DNA of 64,000 nt, taken from positions 1-64,000 of the forward strand of contig NZ_CANLRG010000006.1 of the NCBI RefSeq assembly GCF_947493565.1. Direction: 5' to 3'. The notes under the pieces were generated by a model. It had not been told where the DNA came from. It worked only from the letters and a program-made list of their open reading frames with translations, and did not search any database. This document shows, one piece after another, positions 16,018 to 23,655 of the stretch. The position numbers and the translations under genes were made by a program. This DNA is from an uncultured Lutibacter sp. GTDB taxonomy: Bacteria > Bacteroidota > Bacteroidia > Flavobacteriales > Flavobacteriaceae. The first letter of the stretch is position 1. Each line of letters starts with the position of its first letter.

Positions 16018-17424
16018 TTAATTTAAGTAAGTGTCTATTAAATATACCAATGAAGCCATAGAAGCTGCGCCAAGTTCGAGTTCTCTTTTATTGACTTTAT
16101 CGAAAGTATCTGTTGAAGCATGATGATAATCGAAATAACGTTGAGAATCTGGTCTGTAACCAAACAAAGAAATGGTTTCAGATTTTAAAGGACCAATATC
16201 AGCTCCTCCATGTCCTTTTGCTATGTCATGTAATCCATAAGGAGCAAATAAAGGTTTCCAACTCATAAACAAATCAATATTTTTTGAATTGGCATCAAAT
16301 GTAAATCCTCTAGGTGTAAATCCTCCAGAGTCTGATTCTAATGCTGCAACATGAATTTCATTATTTTTTTTGGCTTCTTCAGCATATTTCTTGCCACCAC
16401 GTAACCCATTTTCTTCATTCATAAATAAGACAACTCGGATGGTATGTTTTGGTTTAATATTGTTTAATTTTAAAAGGCGTAATACCTCAATAGATTGAAC
16501 TATTCCAGCGCCATCATCATGTGCGCCATCACCAAGATCCCAAGAATCTAGGTGTCCTCCTACAGTTATATATTTATTTGGAAACTCACTTCCTTTAATT
16601 TCACCTATCACATTATAAGAAGGAGCGTCTGGTAGTGTTTCACAATGTTGTTTAAAGAAAAACTTTAAAGTTGGATTTTCTTTTAGTTTTTCACTTAATA
16701 AATTAGCAGCTTTTGTACTAATTGCAGCAGTTGGCACTTTTTCATTTTCAGGAATATCTCTATAACTCATAGCTCCTGTATGTGGGAAATCATCTATACT
16801 GTGGGTCATTGATCTTACAATTACTCCTAAAACACCATATTTACCCACAACCCTTGCTCCGCTTCCTCTTTGATCTACACAACCACCATAGGCTTTAAAA
16901 GTATGAATTAGTGTATCGTCAAAAGGTCTGTTAAAAAAAATAATTTTTCCTCTCAATTTTTCGCCTAAATTTTCAGCTTTTTCTAGGCTGTGTACTTCAA
17001 TAACCTCACCAGTTACTCCATTTTTAGGTGTTGCTATAGACCCTCCTAAAGCACAGATAGGAACATTGTAGTTTTGATTGTTAATTGTAAAAAAAGCTTC
17101 TTCTTTTTCTCCTCGTATCCAATGAGGAACCATTAGGGGTTGTAACCAAACGTTATCAAAATCAAGGTCATTCATTAATTTTTCTACCCATTCAACAGCT
17201 AATTGAGCTTCGGGAGAACCTGAAAGTCTTCCTCCAATTTCATTAGATAAATAGTCTAACCATTGGTAGCTTTTACCCTGAGTTAATGCGGTGTTAAAAA
17301 GTTGTTTAATGGTAGTAGAATCTTTTTGGTAATCTAAAGTTTCTGAGGTTTGGCTTGTTTGCTTTTTATTATTGCAAGAAACAAAAGCAATAAGAAAACT
17401 TATTGCTAAAAAAAAATGTTTCAT
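16018..17424 (-). CDS. Lipoprotein M28 family metallopeptidase
   Basis: A 468-residue exported aminopeptidase/carboxypeptidase-type enzyme with lipobox FVSC (Cys17). Zinc ligands typical of M28 are visible in order: His in GGHLDSWDLG, Asp in AHDDGAG, Glu in MNEENGLRGG, Asp in ESDSGG and His in DYHHAST. A PA-domain-like insert (residues ~130-260) precedes the catalytic domain. The Gly-rich REPEAT-like stretch near FTPRGFTFD is normal. It lies 62 bp after the beta-barrel gene and 6 bp before the amidohydrolase; it probably digests peptides at the cell envelope. Confidence 0.9.
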   Translation of the reverse strand: MKHFFLAISFLIAFVSCNNKKQTSQTSETLDYQKDSTTIKQLFNTALTQGKSYQWLDYLSNEIGGRLSGSPEAQLAVEWVEKLMNDLDFDNVWLQPLMVPHWIRGEKEEAFFTINNQNYNVPICALGGSIATPKNGVTGEVIEVHSLEKAENLGEKLRGKIIFFNRPFDDTLIHTFKAYGGCVDQRGSGARVVGKYGVLGVIVRSMTHSIDDFPHTGAMSYRDIPENEKVPTAAISTKAANLLSEKLKENPTLKFFFKQHCETLPDAPSYNVIGEIKGSEFPNKYITVGGHLDSWDLGDGAHDDGAGIVQSIEVLRLLKLNNIKPKHTIRVVLFMNEENGLRGGKKYAEEAKKNNEIHVAALESDSGGFTPRGFTFDANSKNIDLFMSWKPLFAPYGLHDIAKGHGGADIGPLKSETISLFGYRPDSQRYFDYHHASTDTFDKVNKRELELGAASMASLVYLIDTYLN

Positions 17425-17486
17425 TTTATATAGTTTTTAAGATGTTTAAAACTACATAAAAAAAGTTTAATATTAAATACCTAATG

Positions 17487-19217
17487 TTACAAGTCAAATT
17501 TATAAGTAATTCCACCTAAAATTTGCAATGTTTGTACTTGATAATTTACAAAAGGGTGGTATTTTTTTCCTAAGGCATTGTTAATTTTAGCAAAAGCTGT
17601 TAATCTATCTGAAAAAATATAGCCTCCATTTAAATTTAAATCTATATAAGAATCATTGGTAATTAATGTACCAGCATCTGTTGCAATTGAGCCATAAGGC
17701 ATTTGATAATCTTTGGTTTCTCCTTTATAAAATAGTTTGGCTCCAGCAAACCAGCTTTTATTTTGATAATCCGCTGAAATAGTAGCTGTTAATTCCGGTG
17801 AATTCCAAGCTTCAGCTAAATTTTCAGTTGTATGATTTGTATAATTTATTGAGCTAGAAAAATCAAATTCATTAGAAGCATCTATGGTTAGCTCTGCAAA
17901 AACTCCTAAGGTTTTTACATTATCATAAACAACACTAAAAGAATTTCCAGCTTCATAGCCGTTATCAATAGTTATATCTCCATCAGTTTTTGTTTGATTT
18001 AGTATATAAAATGGCTTGTTCTTTTCACTTGTATGACTTACATTAAAGTTATAACCAATATTAGACGCTAATTTTCCTTTGGCTCCAGCAAAGGCTTTGT
18101 ATTGTTGATCGGTTTGTAAAATGGTTTGAGTAGGTGAAATATAAGGATTTTCATTTGCTAAATCTCTGTATGTATTTTGAATTAGATCTCCAGTAACACC
18201 AGCAACTAAAATAAGCACTTCATCAATTAATTTTAAAGAAGCTGTCACATTTGGATATGCGTAAAATTCATTGGTTTTACGTTCTAAATCATTAGAATAA
18301 TACAGTTTAGCACCTAAATTTATACTTAAATTTTCTCTTAATATTTCTAAATTTGGACTAAAACCTAAATTTAAAAAACTGTGGTTGATATCGTTAGTAG
18401 CATTGTAGCCTTGTTTAAATTTCCCTGAAACTAGATCGACTAAAAACTCACTATTAATAAGTTCTGTTGAAATTGGAAATTCGAATTTTGGTTTTGCTAT
18501 CAATCTTATTTCATTGCTATTGTAATTATCAGAAAAGTTTACAATTTCAGCTGTTGCACCTTGAAAAAAAGAATCTTTAAAATCAATTTTTCCACCTATG
18601 TAACTATTTTTATACACTTGTTTTTCATCCATAGATTCTATAAATGTATCGCTGTAATTATTTTCAGGCAATCCATAATAATTGTACATTTCTCTTTGTA
18701 CACCAGCATTAATTTGCCAATTAAAGTCGCGATCAAATTGTTTGTAATAACCATCAATTCTTGTATCAGAAAAATTGTCATTTAACAGTAAATCTTTAAT
18801 ACCACCTTCTGAAGAAAGATGTTTAATAAACAAACCGAAGTCATTATAACGAGCATCACCAGTATGTAAGTAGGCTTCAAAAAATGGGCTGGTAAAATTT
18901 CCAAAACCTGCTGAAATATAGTTTTCAAATAAACGTTCTTTTGGTGCTCTGGTTACCTTTTGAGCTTTTCCTTTTGATGGAGTGAATGTTGAAGCAACAG
19001 GAAAAGAGAATATGCTGTAACTTACCTTTTCTTTTTGAATATTTTCAGCTTGATTTATAACAGGGTTTGATTTCACTTTAAAAGCATCTGAAATAGTTGG
19101 AGAATAGGGTTTTACAACATTAATTTCTTCTGTTTTAAGGGTGTCTTTTTTTGTTTCTTGAGATGATAATATGCTAGAAATTAATAAAAAGGATGCTGAT
19201 ATATATAATTTTCGCAT
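17487..19217 (-). CDS. Outer-membrane beta-barrel protein (TonB-receptor-like)
   Basis: About 576 residues from the ATG at 19217, which begins the signal peptide MRKLYISASFLLISSILSSQ; the ORF to 19241 adds eight residues before it. A short periplasmic segment (EEINVVKPYSPTISDAFKVKSNP) precedes alternating amphipathic strands with many Tyr/Asn, ending in the barrel-type C-terminus LGGITYKFDL. There is no complete plug. It sits 55 bp after the gene for a 1000-residue TPR protein. This pair is conserved in flavobacteria and likely acts as one envelope complex of unknown function. Confidence 0.8.
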   Translation of the reverse strand: MRKLYISASFLLISSILSSQETKKDTLKTEEINVVKPYSPTISDAFKVKSNPVINQAENIQKEKVSYSIFSFPVASTFTPSKGKAQKVTRAPKERLFENYISAGFGNFTSPFFEAYLHTGDARYNDFGLFIKHLSSEGGIKDLLLNDNFSDTRIDGYYKQFDRDFNWQINAGVQREMYNYYGLPENNYSDTFIESMDEKQVYKNSYIGGKIDFKDSFFQGATAEIVNFSDNYNSNEIRLIAKPKFEFPISTELINSEFLVDLVSGKFKQGYNATNDINHSFLNLGFSPNLEILRENLSINLGAKLYYSNDLERKTNEFYAYPNVTASLKLIDEVLILVAGVTGDLIQNTYRDLANENPYISPTQTILQTDQQYKAFAGAKGKLASNIGYNFNVSHTSEKNKPFYILNQTKTDGDITIDNGYEAGNSFSVVYDNVKTLGVFAELTIDASNEFDFSSSINYTNHTTENLAEAWNSPELTATISADYQNKSWFAGAKLFYKGETKDYQMPYGSIATDAGTLITNDSYIDLNLNGGYIFSDRLTAFAKINNALGKKYHPFVNYQVQTLQILGGITYKFDL

Positions 19218-19272
19218 TGTGAATATTTTTAGTTTGAACATTTAATTATGAATGTTTGAAAGTAGAAAAACT

Positions 19273-22200
19273 TTAATTTTTTACAGACTCATTTGTTTTT
19301 GCTTCTTCCTTTTTTATTCTATTTAATTCTGTGGTAGCTTCTTCAACTACATCGTCAAATTCTGAGAAATTTTTGAGAACACTTTCTAAAATATAAGTAG
19401 CTTGGTAGGCATCTTTTAATTCATAATAATTTGTTGCCATAATAATTAAACCTTTTGCAGCCCAATATTTATATGCGGCATAATCAGCGGCAATTTTCTG
19501 AATTATTTGGTTGGATACTCTATAGCTACCATCTTTATTTTCAAAGTAAGCACTGTAATAAAGGGCTTCAGCTTTTAGCTCTCCTGAAGCTATACTTTCT
19601 ACTTGTTTGTAGGCACTTCTGGCTTTATTTTCATTTTTCGTTTTTATGGCTGATCGCGCAATAATTATATGTGCATCAGATTTTATACGATCTTCTAACT
19701 TCGAGTTTTGTAATACTAACTCCGCATAATTTTCAGCTTTTGTATAATTTTCATTGGCATAATAACCTTTCATTAAGTTGGATTGTGCGAAAGTAATGGT
19801 TTGAGGCGAGTTTGCTTCTGTTTCTAAACGTTCTAATACTGGAATGGCTTTGGTCCAATCATTATTTTCTAAATGAATTAGTGATAAGTTTTCTAAAGAC
19901 TTTTCTGTAAATTCATTTTGTTCTTGTTGCACAATAAAACTATAGTATGGAATAGCTTTAAGGTGTTCTTTTTCCGAAAAATAAGATTGAGCTAAGTAAA
20001 AATTAGCTTTTAAATGATGAATTCCATTTGGAAAATTTTGAAGGTATTTTGAAAAACTAGTAATGGCTTTTTTATGATTGTTTTGTAGAAATTGTTTTTC
20101 TGCTGATTCGTACATGTCATTATCCAACTCAGCATCAGAAACATTTATAAAGTCTATATTTTTAACCCAAGAGGCATATTCGTCCACTCTTCCTAAATCA
20201 ACATAAATTTGACGAGTATTTTTTACGGCTTGTTTTGCTTCGGCGGTATTTGGAAATCTTTTCACAACATTTTTATAGGTTGTTAAGGCTTGTTCATTTT
20301 GATCTGTATTATAGTAAATCAACCCTTTTTTAAGCATAGCTTTTGAAACCAATGGACTTCTTCTAAAGTTGGAAATTAATTGATCAAAACTTTCTATAGC
20401 TAATTGATTTTGACCTTTTTCAATATAGGAATTTCCTAATACGTAAAATGCGTCATCTCTATAGGTAGATCTTCCATGTTTGTTTAAAAAAGCTACTAAT
20501 TCATTAATTTTAGCATTGGAGTTTCCAACAAGACCATAACTGATAGCTTTTTGAAATTGTGCATAATCGGTATCTATTCCGTTAGCATCAATAGCTTTAT
20601 TGTAATAATTTATAGCATTCGAATAATTTCTAGTTACAAAATAACTATCAGCAATTCTCAAGTAACTGTCATTTAAACGAACTTCATCATTAGAGCTTTT
20701 ACTGGTATATTGTTTAAAAGCAGTGATGGCATTAGTGTACTCTTTTTGTTTAAAGTAGGCATAAGCCATATTATAATTTAATAAGTCATATTCTGGTAGG
20801 TTTTGAGCTTCAGAGTTGGCTTTAAAAGATTTAAAATCATTTATGGCACTTATAAAATTATTCAATCTGTAATTAGATTCTCCTTTCCAGTACATTGCTT
20901 TTGCAGTGGTAGTTGCATCCAATGGAATTGAAAGTGAGTTTTCAAAATTTTCTTTTGCTAAATCATAATTTCCTTCAGCAAACAATTCGGCACCTCTGTA
21001 AAAAGCAACTTTTTGAAATAGAGTACGTTCTTTGGAGCTTTTTTTATTTTTTAAAAAGACTAGTGCGCCTTTGTAATCTTTTGAAGTTATGTAAGCACTA
21101 ATGATAAGCTCGTTAATTTCATCTTTATGAGAAGAATTTGGGTACAACTCAATGTATTCTTGTAATACTTCAGGCACACTTTTATAAGGGTTTCCAATTT
21201 CATAGCTTAATTTAGCATAGTTTAACCAAGCATCTTTTTGAATTTCAGGTTTAAACGTCATTTGCGCTGCATTTCTAAAAGCGTTCAATGCTTCAGCTTT
21301 TTTATCAAGTTTCAAATAACATTCAGCTAAATGGTAGTATGCATTTTGTGCTACCATATTAGTTCCATTAATTATTTTATTAAAATTATTAACAGCATTT
21401 TCAAAGTCGTTTTGTTTGTAATAGGCGTAACCTAATAAGTAAAAATCAGTATTTGTCCATTTTCCTCTTTTACCTTTGTAATTTTTTAGATGCGGAATGG
21501 CTTCTTTATATTTTTGAAGGTTAAAATAACTTTCACCCACTATTTTTGAAATTTCAGAATGTTCAATTCCTCTTGATTTTTTTAACAATGGTAATCCGTT
21601 TTCTATAGCTTTTTCAAATTTTCCAAGTTTAAAATTCATATCAGCTAAATAATAGGAAACATCTGTTTTATAAGAGTTATCCTCAACTACTTCTCCTAAA
21701 TATTTGTCTGCAGTAGCATAATCATCATTATTGTAAGCTATATATCCGTAATAATATTTTGCTTGAGCACCATATTCTTGAGAGTCTAATAAACTTAAGA
21801 AATGCTCTTTGGCTTCAGAATAATTTTTGGTTGCAAATAAAGAATATCCGTATTTGAAATTGTATTCTTCTTCTTTTTTTAGAGATAAATTGGTTGTATT
21901 TACACGTTTGTACCATTTTGCTGCGTAAGAATACTTTGCAATTTTAAAATAGTAATCGGCTACATCAATAAAAGCACTATTTCTTTTGGTACTTGTAGGG
22001 TATTTATCAACAAATTTTTGCATTAAATCATCCGAGTTTCGTTGACCCAGCCTCACAGCACAATTAGCGGCATAATATTCACAATTAGCTTTTAACTCTG
22101 AAGAGTTATCGAATTTACCTTTAATGTTGTTGAATTTATGTTGAGCAGCTACATAAGCTTTGTTTTGATAAAGCTCAATAGCATGATTGTATTCAGAAAG

Positions 22201-22290
22201 AGAATTGGTGTAAATATCAGTTTTTTGAGCGGTTATAAAATGTGTTACAAATACTAATAAAAATGGTAGAACAGCTTTTCTATAATTCAT
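19273..22290 (-). CDS. Exported large tetratricopeptide-repeat protein
   Basis: About 1005 residues from the ATG at 22290, chosen because it opens the signal peptide MNYRKAVLPFLLVFVTHFITAQ. Nearly the whole mature protein is TPR units (for example YYAANCAVRLGQ, YYGYIAYNNDDYATADKYL, YHLAECYLKLDKKAEALNAF, FYVLGNSYIEKGQNQLAIES), giving a long superhelical scaffold. Similar proteins are annotated as periplasmic or outer-membrane-associated TPR scaffolds. Encoded just ahead of the beta-barrel protein, with which it probably pairs, and divergent from ftsE across a 200-bp region. Confidence 0.88.
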   Translation of the reverse strand: MNYRKAVLPFLLVFVTHFITAQKTDIYTNSLSEYNHAIELYQNKAYVAAQHKFNNIKGKFDNSSELKANCEYYAANCAVRLGQRNSDDLMQKFVDKYPTSTKRNSAFIDVADYYFKIAKYSYAAKWYKRVNTTNLSLKKEEEYNFKYGYSLFATKNYSEAKEHFLSLLDSQEYGAQAKYYYGYIAYNNDDYATADKYLGEVVEDNSYKTDVSYYLADMNFKLGKFEKAIENGLPLLKKSRGIEHSEISKIVGESYFNLQKYKEAIPHLKNYKGKRGKWTNTDFYLLGYAYYKQNDFENAVNNFNKIINGTNMVAQNAYYHLAECYLKLDKKAEALNAFRNAAQMTFKPEIQKDAWLNYAKLSYEIGNPYKSVPEVLQEYIELYPNSSHKDEINELIISAYITSKDYKGALVFLKNKKSSKERTLFQKVAFYRGAELFAEGNYDLAKENFENSLSIPLDATTTAKAMYWKGESNYRLNNFISAINDFKSFKANSEAQNLPEYDLLNYNMAYAYFKQKEYTNAITAFKQYTSKSSNDEVRLNDSYLRIADSYFVTRNYSNAINYYNKAIDANGIDTDYAQFQKAISYGLVGNSNAKINELVAFLNKHGRSTYRDDAFYVLGNSYIEKGQNQLAIESFDQLISNFRRSPLVSKAMLKKGLIYYNTDQNEQALTTYKNVVKRFPNTAEAKQAVKNTRQIYVDLGRVDEYASWVKNIDFINVSDAELDNDMYESAEKQFLQNNHKKAITSFSKYLQNFPNGIHHLKANFYLAQSYFSEKEHLKAIPYYSFIVQQEQNEFTEKSLENLSLIHLENNDWTKAIPVLERLETEANSPQTITFAQSNLMKGYYANENYTKAENYAELVLQNSKLEDRIKSDAHIIIARSAIKTKNENKARSAYKQVESIASGELKAEALYYSAYFENKDGSYRVSNQIIQKIAADYAAYKYWAAKGLIIMATNYYELKDAYQATYILESVLKNFSEFDDVVEEATTELNRIKKEEAKTNESVKN

Positions 22291-22444
22291 AATTTGCAAA
22301 AATTGAAAGTTTAAAACTATAGTGTAATAACGCAAAAAATCTACGAAATTGCATTATAGGTCTAAAATATTTATTCAAAAGTTATAACAATAATTATACC
22401 TTTTCTATAGTTTTTAGGAAGTTTAAGAATTAATTATGTACAAG

Positions 22445-22475
22445 TTGAAACTTAACATTTAAATGGTTAGTTTTG
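22445..22475 (+). promoter_or_regulatory. ftsE promoter
   Basis: TTG (22445-22447), 20-nt spacer, TAGTTTTG (22468-22475); the start codon follows 18 bp later. Confidence 0.65.
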
Positions 22476-22493
22476 TTAAAAATCTACAATTCT

Positions 22494-23183
22494 ATGGCTG
22501 AAGCAATACTTTCTTTACAAAGTGCAGAAATTTTTCAAAGAGAAAATTTAGTTTTATCTAATGTAAACTTACAAATAAATAGAGGAGAGTTTGTTTATTT
22601 AATTGGGAAAACTGGAAGTGGAAAAAGTAGTTTAATGAAAACCTTGTATGGCGATTTGCCTTTAGAAAAGGGGACAGGTAGTATTGTAGGATTTAATTTA
22701 AATACTTTAAAAGAAAAAGAAATTCCTTTTTTAAGAAGAAAGTTAGGAATTGTTTTTCAAGATTTTAAATTATTAAACGACCGAAGTGTTTTTGAAAATT
22801 TAAAATTTGTACTTAAAGCTACCGGCTGGAAAGATCAAAATAAAATTGCATCTAAAATTAAAGAAGTACTTTCAAAAGTAGGAATGGAAACTAAAGATTT
22901 TAAAATGCCATTTCAATTATCTGGAGGAGAACAACAAAGAGTAGCTATTGCAAGAGCCTTGTTAAATGATCCAGATTTAATTTTGGCAGATGAGCCTACA
23001 GGGAATCTAGATCCCTCAACTTCTGTAGATGTAATGAATGTATTAAAAGAAATTCACGATAGTGGTAAAACAATTTTAATGGCTACCCATGATTATGCGT
23101 TAATATTAAAATTTCCATACAAAACAATTAAATGTGAAGGTGGTGAATTATTTGAAGTGGTACAGCAAAAAACGTCAGTTTAA
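22494..23183 (+). CDS. ftsE: Cell-division ABC-type ATPase FtsE
   Basis: About 229 residues from the ATG at 22494 (MAEAILSLQS); a TTG seven codons earlier falls inside the promoter. All ABC motifs are present: Walker A GKTGSGKSSLMK, Q-loop VFQDFKLL, signature LSGGEQQRVAIARAL, Walker B LILADEPTGNLD and the H-loop ATHDY. The FQDFKLLNDRSVFENL run is characteristic of FtsE. It works with FtsX at the divisome to activate peptidoglycan hydrolases; ftsX is not adjacent here, as is usual in Bacteroidota. The LolD family is the alternative, but the Q-loop sequence favours FtsE. Confidence 0.88.
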   Translation: MAEAILSLQSAEIFQRENLVLSNVNLQINRGEFVYLIGKTGSGKSSLMKTLYGDLPLEKGTGSIVGFNLNTLKEKEIPFLRRKLGIVFQDFKLLNDRSVFENLKFVLKATGWKDQNKIASKIKEVLSKVGMETKDFKMPFQLSGGEQQRVAIARALLNDPDLILADEPTGNLDPSTSVDVMNVLKEIHDSGKTILMATHDYALILKFPYKTIKCEGGELFEVVQQKTSV

Positions 23184-23199
23184 AAACAACAAAATTAAT

Positions 23200-23433
23200 T
23201 TAATCGGTTTTTCTTTTAAAAAAGAGGTAGTAAAAATTTACAAGTAGAATAAAAGTATTGGTAATTATAATAGGCCAAGAAATTGCAAGCATAAATCCGT
23301 AAATTACAAACAAAATAGCTCCAATAGAATTTATCACTCTTAAGGTATTTACATTTTTCATCATAAAAGAAATAATTAAAGCTAAAGAAGCTAAATATCC
23401 CACCCACTCTGTAATTGAAATTCCAAAAATCAT
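23200..23433 (-). CDS. Small inner-membrane protein, YgjV-like
   Basis: About 77 residues from the ATG at 23433 (MIFGISITEWVGYLAS); the longer frame to 23508 runs into the terminator of the neighbouring RNA and is unlikely. Three hydrophobic helices with the family pattern EWVGYLASLALIISFMMKN, LRVINSIGAILFVIYG and IITNTFILLVNFYYL. This is the bacterial inner-membrane YgjV-type family, of unknown function. It ends with a Lys/Arg tail. Convergent with ftsE. Confidence 0.7.
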   Translation of the reverse strand: MIFGISITEWVGYLASLALIISFMMKNVNTLRVINSIGAILFVIYGFMLAISWPIIITNTFILLVNFYYLFFKRKTD

Positions 23434-23492
23434 ATAATTAATTTTAATTAAGTCGACAAATATACTTATAAATAAACTAAGGAAAAGTCTAT

Positions 23493-23597
23493 AAAAAAGA
23501 AACCTCACTCAAGATGAGTGAGGAAAATTGCTATGAAAAAGATTGGCAAGTGTTACCACTTACCGATGCAAATATACAAATTATTTTACAAAACCAA
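23493..23597 (-). ncRNA. Candidate small RNA with promoter, GNRA hairpin and terminator
   Basis: A canonical minus-strand promoter (TTG at 23597-23595, 18-nt spacer, TATATTTG at 23576-23569) is followed by a predicted RNA of about 70 nt beginning near 23562. The first hairpin is GGTAAGTG/CACTTGCC closed by a GTAA (GNRA) tetraloop, with one G-U pair. Single-stranded AU-rich sequence follows, then CCTCACTC/GAGTGAGG with a 5-nt loop and a T-run to 23493. No open frame covers it. It may belong to a known flavobacterial RNA family (for example Rfam Flavo-1), which I cannot confirm. The second hairpin may also terminate the upstream nagZ operon. Confidence 0.65.
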
Positions 23598-23655
23598 TAA
23601 AAAAAATGTTAAAAAGATTGTAAAATTTCTGCTCACTTTAGGATCCATTAATAGT

